NCBI GenBank assembly: GCA_030762895.1
Contig: CM061063.1
Coordinates: 58,607,196-58,671,195, forward strand
Direction of reading: 5' to 3'
Origin: Sophora flavescens
Taxonomy: Eukaryota > Streptophyta > Magnoliopsida > Fabales > Fabaceae
Length of the DNA: 64,000 nucleotides
The notes under the pieces were generated by a model, which was not told the DNA's origin, made no database searches, and saw only the letters and a program-made list of their open reading frames with translations. The translations under genes were made by a program, and so were the position numbers. Shown piece by piece: positions 36,649-48,290 of the stretch (position 1 is the stretch's first letter; each line of letters starts with the position of its first letter).

Positions 36649-36999
36649 TTGCTCGCCTCGCGATTCTCGGGCATCGAAGAACGGTTGGAATTCCAGATTC
36701 GCCTCGCGAGATTATTCTCGCCTCGCGAACCTGAAAGCCAGAGAAGCAGTGAAATTGTCATCCTCTCCAGGTCGCCCGCGATTAAGTTTCTCGCCTCGCG
36801 ACCGAAGGCCGATTGTTTCTAGGAAAATGAAAGGTCTCGGGTCGCCTCGCGACTTCGCTCCTCGCCTCGCGACCCAGAAGGTTGACTGTTCTAGGAAAAT
36901 GAAAGGTTTCGGGGTCGCCTCGCGAACACTTGATTCGCCTCGCGAGTACCCGAGAAGACCAACCGTTCTTGACTTTTCACAAGATTCGCCTCGCGAATA
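36649..36999. repeat. CpG-rich TCGCCTCGCGA repeat cluster in copia A leader
   Basis: At least nine exact copies of TCGCCTCGCGA in about 350 bp between the primer site and gag, spaced 10-60 bases apart and often paired across a short gap. Each contains the palindrome TCGCGA and three CpGs. Flanking sequence is AT-rich. Copia B has a similar cluster at 50015-50310. Confidence 0.85.
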
Positions 37000-37479
37000 T
37001 TTTATGTGAATTAAGTTGTGTGTTCTATCTTTGCATTTGTTATACAATATAATTTTTCTAATGTATAATTGTAGCATGACTATTGATATTTTGTATAGTT
37101 ATGAACTCACCTATCGTGGGTATAATTATACAAAATTTGTGTTGTTAAACAATTAATTATTCTAATGTGTTATATTTGTATTATATTAATAATAATTATA
37201 CCCTATCGGTGTACTATTATTAATGTAATTCGTTATTATACATCGTACTATTGTCTTAAGCTTATGTCAATTATGGTTTCAAGTACCCTATCGGTATTAG
37301 AAATTTTGGTGATGTAAGTTCAGTACATTGTATTATTCTTCTTATTGTATTTCTTATTTATTATGATTCGGGACCCTTAGGCGGAATTATAATGAATAAG
37401 AAATTTGTATTATGGGCAAGATTGGCTGAACATATATATATATATGGAATCATATTGCCTTCAACTCTTAATGATTCCT

Positions 37480-40400
37480 TATTCTCTGTTTTATATCAGC
37501 CTCCTTCCCAAATTCTGTCAAAACTCTGAATGGGACAAACTATGAGGACTGGAAAGAGTCTCTAGATCTCTACTTAACTATTGCTGACTTGGATCTGGCC
37601 TTAAGGGAAGACAAGCCAGCAGCTCTCACTGATGAATCTCTTGCAGCACACAGAAGATTGCTTATGAGAAATGGGAACACTCTAATAGAGTGTGCCTGAA
37701 AGTGATGAAGTATACTATGGAGAAATCCATCAGGCAGAGTATCACAGAGACCAATAATGCTAAAGAATATCATAAAGATGTTGGGGAGAAATTTATGACT
37801 TTTGAGAAGGCTCAGAAAAGTCAGTATCTTTCCTTGTTTGACAAGACCAAATATGATGGGGTCAGTGGTGTGCGTGAGCATATCATGAAGCTGATGCACT
37901 ATTACAACAAACTGAGATCTCTTAAAGTGGAAATTGGCGAAAGTACTTTAATCTACCGGGTTCTTGAATCTCTTCCTTCACAATTCGATGTAATGAAGAC
38001 CTCTTACAATACACAGAAGGCTGAATGGACAGTGGATGAGATGATTGCCATTGTTACACAAGAAGAAGAGTCCATTAAAAAGGGTAAATCTCACAAAGTG
38101 CTCATTTTGCTTGCATCGATCCAAATCAAACTTCTAAGTCAGGCTCAAGATTTGTGAAGAAAGATCAAAAGGGAAAGAAGAAAAATGCAAAGCAAAGCAT
38201 CTCTGCAGCTAAGAAAAGTTTCTTCAAGGGTAACTGCAAATATTGTAAGAAGTATGGCCACAAGGTAGAGGATTGCTATTTCTTGAAAAAGAAACAAGAG
38301 AAGCAAGGTATATTCCTGGCTTTAACATGCTTTGAATCCAGTGTCATTGATGTTCCTCCAAATACTTGGTGGTTAGATTCAGTGCAACCATTCATGTTGT
38401 GAATTCCTTGCAGGGGTTCACAAGCCCTGAGGAAACCAAGTGATCTTTGAGTCCAAGATTATAATGGGAGATGGAGCTGGAGTTTACGTTATTGACATTG
38501 GAATTGTTTCTTTACTTTTGCCTTCCTGGACATAATTTGCTTTTAAGAGATGTTGTGTATGCACCTTCTATGAGAAGGAACTTGATTTGCTTTCGCTTTG
38601 GATAAATGTGGTTACACTTTTAAGTTTGGTAGTGGGAAATTGATTGTTTATTCAGATTACATTTTAGTTGGTTCAGGAGTTTTACGTTATGGCCTTTATA
38701 TGTTAGATCTACATGACATGTCTGTCAATTCTTCTGTTGGAAACAAACGCAGTAGGATTAATGAACATTCTTCTATGTTATGGCATCGACGTTTGGGGAA
38801 TATTTCTAGGCCCCGTATTGAGAGGCTAGTCAAGGAAGGTATTCTCCATGATCTAGACTTCTCCGATTTTGATACATGTGTTGATTGCATCAAGGGCAAA
38901 TTTCTTGCCAAGGTTAGGAATAAAGCGGCAAATAGGTGTGACGATGTGTTACGGTTGATTCACACCGACCTGTGTGGACCTATTACACCCTTTGCCATGG
39001 GTGGATATGGGTATTTCATTACCTTTATAGATGATTTCTCGAGATATGGATGGATAGATCTTCTTCAAGAAAAGTCTAGTTCTCTAGATGCTTTCAAATT
39101 CTTTAAAAATTTCTTTGTTGAGTTGAAAACAGGTAGGAAAATAAAATGTGTAAGATCCGACAGAGGTGGAGAATTCTATGGTAGATATAATGAGACGGGT
39201 AGAAACCCGGGACCTTTTGCCGATTTCTTGAGGAATGCGGTATTGAAGCTCAATACACTATGCCAGTACTCCGAGCAAAATGGAGTTGCGAGAGGCGTAA
39301 CCGCACACTTATGGAGATGGTAAGATGTATGTTGAGCCATTCATCATTGCCGGACTTTCTTTGGGGAGATGCCTTAAAAGCTGCTGTCTATATTCTAAAT
39401 CAAGTACCCAAAGCAAGTCTGTACCAAAAACTCCATATGAGCTCATGAGTGGAAAGAAGCCGAGTTTGAAACATTTTCATGTATGGGGTTGTAAGGCAGA
39501 AGCTAGACCTTATAATCCTCGATCTAAGAAGCTTGATCTTAAGACTGTTAGTGGCTTCTTTATTGGCTATTGTGTGGGTTCAGAGGTAGCAGATTCTATT
39601 GTCCATCTCATTCTATGCGAGTCGTCGAATACGATCGGCGGTTTTCTTTGAGGATGACTTGGATAGTGGGAGTGATATACCACGACCAGTTACTCTTAAA
39701 GAAGATCGCACCATTGTTCCTATACCATTTGTTCCTTTTCCTACGAAGTTTTGATTCCAGCTAATGATGTTGATCGGAATCTTCAACATGAAGATGGTGT
39801 GGCGGCAGACCGCTTGTAGATGAACAAGAACATGATCTTATTGTTGATGAAATTCCACCGAGACGATCTCAAAGAGTGCGCAGACCTTCCATACCAGATG
39901 ATTATGTTGTATATCTTCGGGAACATGAGTTTGACCTCAATGATGATGATGATCCTATTACCTTTGAGGAGGCAATTTCTAGCTCTCATGCTTCGATTGG
40001 TGAATGCTATGCATGATGAGTTGTCTTCTATGTCTCATAATGGTGTTTGGAGTCCGGAGGAATTACCAATTGGTTGTAAACTCTGTTGGATGCAAATGGG
40101 TTTTCAAAACCAAACGTACTCCAGATGGTAAAGTTGAAAGGTACAAAGCCGGACTAGTAGCTAAAGGCTATAACCAAAGAGAAGGCATTGACTATAAGGA
40201 GACTTTCTCACCAGTCTCTCTACGAAAGATTCATTTCGAGTTGTCATGGTTTTGGTAGCTCATTTTGATCTAGAACTTCACCGAGATGGATGTGAAGACG
40301 GCATTTTCGAATGGAGACCTTCTATGAAGATGTTTACATGGTTCAGCCTGAAGGTTTTTCTTGAAACAGGCAAAGAGCACTTGGTTTGCAAGCTGAATAA

Positions 40401-41536
40401 GTCTATTTATGGTGAAAAACAGCCTCCGGACAATGGTATTTGAAGTTTGATCAGGTTGTCACTTCTCTTGGCTTCAAAGAAAATGCCTCGGATCGGTGCG
40501 TTTACTTGAAGACTTGTGAGGGTGAATTCATCATTCTCGTTCTATATGTTGATGATATACTTCTTGCTAGCGAGTTGTGTTAAAATCTGGTAGAGACAAA
40601 ACTCATGTTGAGTAGCCACTTTGATATGAAAGACCTTGGTGATGCTACATTTGTTTTAGGCATCCAGATTTATCGTGATAGGTCACGTGGTGTTCTTGGA
40701 TTGTCTCAAAAAGGATATATTGAAAAGGTCCTCAAAAGGTTTAATATGCATTCTTGCTCCCCATGTCTTTTTCCGATTCAAAAGGGTGAAGAAAAATTCT
40801 CTAAATCTCAATGTCCTCAAAATGATGTAGAAATAAATGAAATGAAAAAGGTCCCATATGCTTCATTGTTGGCGAGTTTAATGTATGCTCAAGTTTGTAC
40901 TCGTCCCGACATTGCTTTTCTTTGTAAATGCTTTAGGGAGATACTTGAGCAACCCAGGTTTGGGTCATTGGAAAGCCGTAAAAAGGTCATGAGATATTTG
41001 CGGGGAACCAAAGATTATATGTTGGCCTATAAGAAGTCCGATCAACTTCAGGTCACTGGTTATTTCGATTCCGATTTCGCAGGTTGCCCTGACAATGAAA
41101 ATCTACTTACGGCTTTATCTTTATGATGGCGGGAGGAGCTATTTCTTGAAAAGCGTCAAGCAGACGCTTACGCCTACTTCTACCATGGAAGCGAGTATGT
41201 TGCTTGCTATGAGGCTACTTGTCAAGCCATGTGGCTGAAAAATTTGATTTCGGCTTTCATATTGTTGAAAGCATATCTAGGCCACTTGTGATATATTGTG
41301 ACAATCTGCTCTTTGTGAACTTCTCTCATAACAATAGAAGCTCTTCTCGCACTAAGCATTTTGATGTGAAATATTTGTTCGTTAGAGAGAAGATTCGGGA
41401 GTTTCGGACTCGTATTGAGCATATTGATACGGGAAACATGCTTGCTGATCCACTAACCAAAGGCTTAACTGTTGGAATATTCCGGAATCATGTAATTCAT
41501 ATGGGCTTAGTTAAGTCTTTTGATGTATTGGATTAG
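37480..41536 (+). pseudogene. gag-pol: Copia A gag-pol, decayed
   Basis: Gag starts near 37500 (SVKTLNGTNYEDWKESLDLY), is frameshifted near 37650 and continues to 38157; a CCHC knuckle follows (CKYCKKYGHKVEDC). Then come the GAG-pre-integrase motif (MLWHRRLGNISRPRIERLVK), integrase core (IHTDLCGPI, FITFIDDFSRYGW), RT (CKWVFKTKRTPDGKV split over frames, LYVDDILLAS) and RNase H (QPRFGSLESRKKVMRYLRGT, RTKHFDVKYLF). The integrase-before-RT order is copia. At least six frameshifts separate these blocks, so the element is not autonomous. Confidence 0.85.
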
Positions 41537-41869
41537 TGGGAGTCTGAAACCATCATTTGCCCATTATCGTTTTTTTTATGAGATATGTAAATTGACGTCA
41601 TTCTTGGTTTCATATCTCTTATAGCATTTTAAGATGCTTGGACCATTTTTTTTTTGAATTGCATATTTCTCTTTATTAATTATATGCAATTTTCTATTCA
41701 TCAATCTTTATGTGAAATATGAGTCTTTAGCATGTATGATTTACTTCCCTATCGGATACTATTTCTGCATTGTTAAAGCTTATATTTCTTATCTTCATAG
41801 TTAACGTGTGCTTTGATCGTAACTGGTATTTCTCTTTAATAATTGATTAATGCTATCCAAGTGGGAGAA

Positions 41870-42336
41870 TGTTAAATTTTAATGTGTATAATATGTGGAT
41901 TAGCATTAATTGGTTATTAAATTATAATTAAATTATTAATATATCAGTTATAAAATTAATTCTTAATTATGTAACCAATTGGTGAAATAGTTGTTGGGTA
42001 TTTACTAAAGAGTGACCCTATGATGGGATGGGTCATTTCTAATGTTAACCCGTTGAGAGGTCCCCTTCTCTGCTGGTAGGTTATAAGAATAGCCTCCCCA
42101 TTAGGCATTCTAACAGACAGAAACACAAAACCAAAAACCAACCAGAAAGAGAGGAGTAACCCTCTCACCTTCTCCAACATTCTGATCACTGTTCATCTCC
42201 TTCTCACCATTTGATCTCTTTGTGATGGATTCTCGCGAATCTCAAGGTATGAAATTCTTCTTTTTGCTTTGATTAACATGAATCACATGCTATGATTTGT
42301 ATCTGTATGGTATTTAGAATTATAGGTTTTCCTTCA
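41870..42336 (+). repeat. Copia A 3' LTR
   Basis: TGTTAAATTT to TTTTCCTTCA, 467 bp, preceded by the polypurine tract caagtgggagaa (41858-41869). It keeps the full middle part that the 5' LTR lost. Confidence 0.9.
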
Positions 42337-42834
42337 ATATGAACTAATAGTCTTTTGCTCCTTACTCCCCCACTAAGAAAGAAACTAAACTAAACTCACC
42401 AGAGTTAAAAGTAAAGAGGAGGATTGAACCAATTCCTCCATCACCTTCAATCACTTTCACAAAATTTGGAATAACCTTTGGAACTATGACTGTCAAATCC
42501 TTGGACACAGCTTGCCACAGGGTTTCCAACTCCACACCTAGCTCTGCTTGAGTGTTGAATTCCTTTATCATGTCTCTTCAATTAACATGTGCTACCATAG
42601 AGTACAAGAAATCGGAGAAGCTGTTTATGGCCTATAAGGAGAAAACAAAAAGGCATCTCCCACATGGAAACACTATGGATGAAAGAAGCCTTTTGTTTTC
42701 TTATGATTTTTTTTTTATTTCATTGATGTCATTTGAAGATTTAAATAACCACTAGATATAAATTATCACAAAAACTGTGTTAAAAATTTAAGTAAAGGAG
42801 AACAACAATGTACCAAAAGTCAAAACAAAAAGTA

Positions 42835-43149
42835 ATTGAGTTTGGAAGAGCTTATTTAATCTCATTTTGACTTATCTGATGACATAAGCTCTTATGCAGT
42901 GTGTTTGGCACAGCTTATAAAAATAACTTACGTCATCCCATAAGGAGTTTTTGACTTATTTTCATAAGTCACTGGGAGAAGCTTATGGAATTATCATAAG
43001 AGCTTATGCACTAAACTCCCTCTCTGTGTTTTTCACTATTCGAATCCTCTCATGCCCCTTTCTTTCTTTAAGCGCTTATGGCATAAGCTCTCATGCGATA
43101 AGGTCTTATATGATAAGCTCTTAATTAAGTTGTTTATCCAAACGCACCC
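42835..43149. mobile_element. MITE related to 32540-32865 (U1 only)
   Basis: Shares agagcttatttaa, cttatctgatgacataagc and ccaaacgcaccc with the MITE at 32540-32865. It lies between taa and taa. U2 lacks it but has about 38 bp (ctcctgctttatta...) not found in U1, so insertion and a local deletion may have occurred together. Confidence 0.7.
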
Positions 43150-44194
43150 ATAATCTTACGAAACTAACTCACCATGATTGCAAGTGTAAAAAACGAAGAA
43201 CCTGAGAGCTTGAGAGAAGAAGAGAAGAGCATGAATAATTGCTCTGTAGATCTGATTGTAACTCTCTGATTTAATTTAAAAAAGGGAAGCAACTATTTTT
43301 ATTTTATACACAAGAAATGGTACCGAAGAGCAAAAAAGAATAACTGTAACAGTAACTAAAAAAATAACTGTCCAGATGAAATAACTAATTATTTTATTTA
43401 ACAGCAAGTAAACACACAAGTGCGTTCATTCATTCCTTCATTTTTCTATGGACATCTATATCACTGCCATGTTTTTTACCCAATTATTTAGGAAAACTTG
43501 CTTGCTGCTACTGCTGAAACATTCAGATATTGGTTTAGAAATACCCAGAAGAGAAAGAAAAAATGACTTTTTTTGCTACAACCAATACGAAAACATGGAA
43601 AGTAAGAAAAAAAAAAAAGAGATTCACGTATTAGAAAACATGGAACTAAATTTAGTAACATCCTTTAGAATATCAAAATTCAGAAGATTTTTCATTCATG
43701 CATGCTTCCATCAGTCTGTCATGTTACAAATCCATTCCATATCCCCTTTTCTTCTAGTATCCTGGCTTTTTCGTTTTCACTCATCTCATTTATTTATCTC
43801 TTCTTCCCTTTCCTGCCTTTTTTTTTTAAATTTCATTTACACCTCCTCAATATTAAGTTTTCTTTATTTTTTTTATCTAATCAACTCACATTTAATACAT
43901 TCACTGAACATCTAACAATATGACTAATAAATACAACAAACTAACTTTAAAATTCCAGAGATATTTTTCTAAAAATCTTGTTAAATATAATTGATAAGTA
44001 ATTTCTTTTATGTTCTAGATTTACCTTTCTCGTCTATGATTTTGATACTTCACTCAAATGCAACAAGTTTCCACTTTGTTTATCATAGCTCAAATTGTCT
44101 TCTACATTTACTCATCCATGTTGTCCCTTCCTGCACTATATTCATGATACATGCCTATTTAGAATAACCAACATTCAACAATTTGAGTGTGGTT
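43150..44194. other. 3' flank of the chimeric gene (shared with U2)
   Basis: AT- and pyrimidine-rich sequence, duplicated at about 58490-59532. It should hold the transcript end of the receptor kinase, but no clear poly-A signal was chosen. ORFs here are low-complexity (Phe/Leu/Ser runs) and not believed. Confidence 0.5.
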
Positions 44195-46528
44195 TCAAGC
44201 AACGTCTTCTATATCAACTGTGATTACATTTTCTACACTTCCATGAGTGATAGAGTCCCCATTACCATTCCTAACTTGTGATGCCAACTCAAGGTGGAGA
44301 GCTTCTTCTAGTTCACACAATACATACCCCATTGGTGGCCTGTTAACCCGTTTCTCTTCCAAGCACTTCCAAGCTAACTCAGAAACTCTATTCAGAGAAT
44401 CCATATTCACTTTGCCAACCAAATATGGGTCCATCATTTCATGGAAGGTTCCCTCTTCATGGCAGCACAATGCCCACATTGCCAAATTAATCTCCTGCGT
44501 TGGACGGGCATCATCTAGAGCAGGCTTTCCGCATATAACTTCTATCAATACCACCCCAAATGAGTAAACATCTGATTTTTTAGTGAGACACTTAGTTCTA
44601 AAATACTCAGGATCAACATAGCCGAAGCTACCCTTTACATTGGTTGTCACATGGCTCTTATCAAGCGGAGGACCCTTTTTTGAGATGCCAAAATCAGCAA
44701 CTTTAGCCACAAAATTTTCATCCAAGAGAATGTTTGCTGCCTTCACATCACGATGAATTATGCTTTGTTCAGCTCCAGTGTGAAGATGATAAAGTCCCTT
44801 TGCAGCACCAATGCATATCTCAAGCCGTTGCTTCCATGATAGAGGAACAAAGTCTGTCCCATATAGATGGCTGCAGAAAGATCCATTTGCCATGTATTTG
44901 TATACTAGAATCATTTCTGAGTCTTCACTGCAGCAGCCAACAAGAGAAACAAGGTTCTGATGACGAAGTCCACGTAACAATTCTATCTCGTTACGGAATT
45001 CATTTAGACCTTGTCTGGATTCAGGATTTGCTACTTTGATGGCTACAGTTTTCCCATTTTCAAGTGTTCCTTTATAGACCTTGCCAAAACCTCCTTTACC
45101 AACAAGCAGGTTCTGATCAAAATCATTGGTTGCTTGTTGGATTGCATGGAATGTAAAACTTGTTAGAAATGTGGAAGTGACTGCTGATTTCGTCTTTGAC
45201 CTGCGTGCAGTTAAGTAACAAACAGATAGTCCCAGAAATACCAGAAACATCAAAACAAAGACACTGCAACCAATTATAATCCATATTTTTTGAAACCATG
45301 TAGAAGGAACACTCTTGTAAGTCTTGTTTTTGGGTAAGGTAGAAAGAATACTCTGGAGAGAGGAAAAACCATCCATGCTACCCACTTCATTGCTGATCTT
45401 CATTATCTCCACCCCATTCATGATTGCATTCAGTATGTCTTGCGATGTATCTGGACCAACACTTACTTCCAAAAAGTCTTCTGAGGAGTGGGAGACAAAG
45501 TCTTTGTAAGGATCATCCTGATCCCAATGGGCAGCTGATAGATTTGAAAGACATCCGGCATTTGCATATTCTAAGTTTGCAAAATACCAATCAAGCAATT
45601 GTTTTTCATCTCGTTTTTTACACACAGCATACAAAAGCTTGAGTTTCTCCAATATTGACTCAAGAGAGACATCGTTGGCAAAACCACCCATAATTTGCCT
45701 CAGCTCCATAACTCTGTCAAGCAACCCATTGAACACAGATTCAACACTAGAATCTAGTTCTTTGTCAACAGGTGCCCCATTTGGCTTGTACAAAGGGCAA
45801 TTATCTCTGACTTTATGCAGCGGTATTGAAAGCTGCCGAGCCACAACCCCCAAAGGATTAGCATGAATGCCCGTGATAACACTCCCACCAAGATCTACGG
45901 CAGCAAACTTATCCCCAAGCCCCACCTTTTGAGTATAAACCCTGCCACCAGGACGATTCCTACCTTCCACAATCACAACCTTGTAACCGAATGACAAAAG
46001 TTGCCTCGCCGCTGCTAAACCAGCGAGGCCAGCACCAATAACAACCACATTCCCTTCAGTAGTCTCAGGCATTTGGGAAGTAAACAAAGGCGAAACTCCG
46101 AAATTGATGTACCCGTTATACAAAAGAAATTCATAAGCAGAATTTATCAAATGTTCACAGTCACTACTCACAGTTTCTCTGATCTGTCCTTTTGTCAACC
46201 ATATATTGACATTCTCCCTCCACAGAGCCAATATATGATTCCTTATGACAATATAATCATTCTGCTCCTTTCCAACCAATTATTTGACAACCCCAGCTCT
46301 AATCTCCTCCTGAAGCAAAGCATCAATTGGGAAACCGAGCGAGTTGGCAATCATGGCCTCAGTTTCAGTTTCTTTCTCTATATCTTCTGTGGTCTTGTTC
46401 TTCTTCTTGGAACCACCCAACTGCTTCTCAAGCAACTCATCCATCAGATTCTCGTCGTAGGTCCGCAAAGCAGCCTTCTTTCTTAGAGAACGCTTCGAAA
46501 CTGATACACCTGAAGATGGGGTTTCCAT
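44195..46528 (-). pseudogene. Chimeric gene: LDL2-like demethylase N-terminus fused to CrRLK1L kinase
   Basis: From ATG 46528 (METPSSG) the frame follows LDL2, a plant LSD1-type histone H3K4 demethylase: TEAMIANSLGFPIDALLQEE, a SWIRM domain (NDYIVIRNHILALWRENVN ... NGYINFGVSP), the FAD site (VVVIGAGLAGLAAARQ, EGRNRPGGRVYT) and LSAAHWDQDDPY. At 45509/45510 it switches in frame to a THESEUS1-like receptor kinase: KDFVSHSSEDFLEVSVGP, a TM segment, and a full kinase (GKGGFGKVYKG, AIK, HRDVKAANILL, DFG) ending DIEDVA. A single TAA (46280-46282) interrupts the LDL2 part after 82 codons; 694 codons are then open, and the first later ATG (46072) would give about 625 residues. LDL2 5' flank is retained as promoter. 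It could be a pseudogene or a young chimera started at the internal ATG; transcripts would decide. Confidence 0.85.
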
Positions 46529-46916
46529 TATTCCTATCTGGATCAGTTCAAATAAAGAACCAAAATTCCTAACCCCCAACACAAAAAGGTAGCTTGTCTT
46601 AAACTATTTATACTATAAGCTAGATTGAGCAAATGGGTAATCGTTATTCACCAAAAAGAATCAAAATTCAATTTCACAACAACAGGTTACTACTACTTAT
46701 CACAGTTCAAAGATCGTTATTGTCTGCAAGAATGGAGCAAGGAAAGGTTCGATGGGGAGCTGTCAGTGTTGAAACACTGAGAAGCGAAACGAAGAATTCA
46801 ACAGAGGAAGAAAACGAAAAAGGTACAGTGGAATAAGAGAAAAGGGGGCTTACAGACAGTTACAGCTATAAGACATGCAAAGGTTTGTTCTCACGACCAG
46901 ACCACCAGTGACCACG
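46529..46916 (-). promoter_or_regulatory. LDL2-type 5' flank, presumed promoter of the chimera
   Basis: About 390 bp unique to this position, between the ATG and the start of U2. It is presumed to be the original LDL2 leader and promoter because it directly precedes the LDL2 start codon and is not part of the duplication. No convincing TATA box was picked. Confidence 0.4.
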
Positions 46917-46956
46917 GAAGCGCAAGAAAGTACTCAAAACCTCGGGTTGAGAATAG

Positions 46957-46990
46957 GTTTGTGTTTGTGTTTGTGTTTGTGTTTGTGTTT
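46957..46990 (+). repeat. (GTTTGT)n microsatellite
   Basis: About five to six uninterrupted hexamer units; the U1 equivalent (about 31171-31190) has only about two with an interruption. Confidence 0.8.
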
Positions 46991-47538
46991 TTATACCCAA
47001 AAAAAGTTGGTAGGGTTTTCACTTTTTATGTTCGGCCACGAGCATGACTCATTACTCTTGTCTCTTGGGCCTTTGACATTTGATAACCCGAAGGTTACTG
47101 AATCACTAGTCCACAGATGGTCCACATTGTTAAAACTGAACCAAATAGTCAGTTGACAAGACTTATGGATCATGTGCAATCAAATATTTAAACTCGGATC
47201 GATTGAATTGGATCACATGTGAAAAAAATCAGTCAATTTAATTGCCAATTGGTATGTATCGTCCAGTATAAAGATTTTTTATATTATTAATTAATAAAAA
47301 AATTATCTTTTATTATAATTATCTTAAAATTCACATATAAGATAATTTATGATTGACTAATAGTACCAAAAACTTTACATTTATAATATATCAAAATTAA
47401 ACTCTCTTCAAGGTATAACTACTAGGTTCAATCCAATTATACTAAGTTACTAACAATAGCCTACATTTTAAGGCTTACACTACCTAAGCGAGGACTCCTC
47501 CCAATATTATTTTTTTCATACACAAAAATCAAGGGTCT

Positions 47539-47671
47539 TTTTTATTTGTTTCCCAGGGTATCGTCCGCATGAAACTGGGGAGACTAATACCTCGAGGTAC
47601 TGGACTGCATTGAAGGTTAACCTCTCCCAACCAGGTTTTTTCCGTACGCAAGAGTCAGGGATCGAACCCCT
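47539..47671 (-). mobile_element. SINE (U2 copy)
   Basis: Counterpart of the U1 SINE, with the same 17-bp flanking repeats (47522-47538 and 47672-47688) and B-box-like ggttcgatccc. Confidence 0.7.
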
Positions 47672-47757
47672 ACAAAAATCAAGGGTCTGTTTGTTTTATT
47701 TTTAATTTCTTGTTTTTATTTCCTAATTTCAGAAATATTTACAAAATTGACACCTTA

Positions 47758-48218
47758 GGGCCTATTTGGTTTGCTTCTAGTTTCCTATTTTCATTTCCTA
47801 ATTTTAAAGACAATTACAACTAAAATAATTATAAAAGTGTCACTTTGTTTTCATCATGTTTCTTGTTTCCAAATATTTGTACAGGAAACAGTGAAAACAA
47901 ATAAAAAGTTGTTTTCAGTGTTTCATGTTCAAATATTTGGAAACAATAAACAAAATGAAAATAAATTGACATTTTTGTAATTATTTTAGTTATGATTATA
48001 TTTGAAATTAGGAAATAAAAACAGGAAACTGACAGGCACTTATTTTCATTGTTTCCTGTTTTCAAAATTTTGTACAGGAAACACTGAAAACGTCATTTTT
48101 TCTATTTTCAGTGTTTCCTGTACAAATCTTTAAAAACAAGAAATAAAATGAAAATATGATAACAGTTTTGTAATTATTTTTAAAAACTAAAAATAAAAAT
48201 ATTAATATAGAAATAAAG
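47758..48218. mobile_element. Tourist-like MITE (U2 copy)
   Basis: Counterpart of 31944-32415. The right terminal repeat has lost about 11 bp (aaataaagccaaggg instead of aaagcaaacaagtcccaaggg). Confidence 0.6.
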
Positions 48219-48290
48219 CCAAGGGATCGAACTCAAAGTAACATGTTTAAGGGACCAAGTCTCTTCCACTTACACCAACATTAATTGATT

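Larger units (their letters stand above)
36093..42336 (+). mobile_element. Ty1/copia element A (in U1)
   Basis: A 6244-bp element with a rearranged 184-bp 5' LTR (36093-36276) and a normal 467-bp 3' LTR (41870-42336). Target duplication is atgtg on the left (36088-36092) and atatg on the right (42337-42341), one base apart; U2 has the empty site ggatatgaact at about 57948. It carries a decayed gag-pol in copia order (integrase before RT). It lies in the intron of the Bet v 1-type gene, in opposite orientation to it. Confidence 0.9.
35720..42571 (-). pseudogene. Phytohormone-binding (PhBP) / Bet v 1-type protein gene, U1 copy, split by copia
   Basis: Exon 1 (42400-42571) encodes MIKEFNTQAELGVELETLWQ and PNFVKVIEGDGGIGS; exon 2 (about 35720-35984) encodes SYQRERITELDEVTHDIGLQ, SYYKTSFQLSAIGELQTL and NVKITYDYEPG. 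This is the Bet v 1-fold family of cytokinin/phytohormone-binding and norcoclaurine-synthase-like proteins, small ligand-binding cytosolic proteins. The copia element 36093-42336 sits in the single intron. Damage: exon 2 acceptor reads GG instead of AG, a G is missing from a GGGGG run after VIEG (frameshift), and a TGA follows YDYEPG. The three residues usually found before VIEGDGG (DVE-like) are also absent in both copies. Confidence 0.85.
31135..45509. repeat. Segmental duplication unit U1
   Basis: Homologous along its length to U2 (46917-60847): the same leader (caagaaagtactcaa), SINE, MITE, hAT MITE, LINE relic, Bet v 1-type gene, flank, and RLK 3' half in the same order and orientation. 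U1 differs by one copia insertion (36093-42336) and MITEs at 32540-32865 and about 42835-43149. Without these insertions U1 is about 7.5 kb, as is U2 without its own copia. The right edge falls inside the RLK coding sequence. Confidence 0.9.

Noticed and set aside
36649..36999. Possible CRISPR-like array in the TCGCCTCGCGA cluster
   Set aside because: Spacing is irregular, words are only 11 bp, the setting is a plant retrotransposon leader, and no cas genes exist.
36712..37077. Arg-rich ORFs across the TCGCCTCGCGA cluster on both strands
   Set aside because: They are by-products of the CpG-rich repeats being stop-poor in several frames.
43448..43923. Phe/Leu/Ser-rich ORFs downstream of the RLK (also 58789-59193)
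   Set aside because: Composition follows the T-rich strand; U1 and U2 versions differ in length through homopolymer changes, so they are not conserved as proteins.
45324..45866. Plus-strand ORFs opposite the chimera and the RLK
   Set aside because: They are antisense shadows of the kinase and LDL2 coding sequence.
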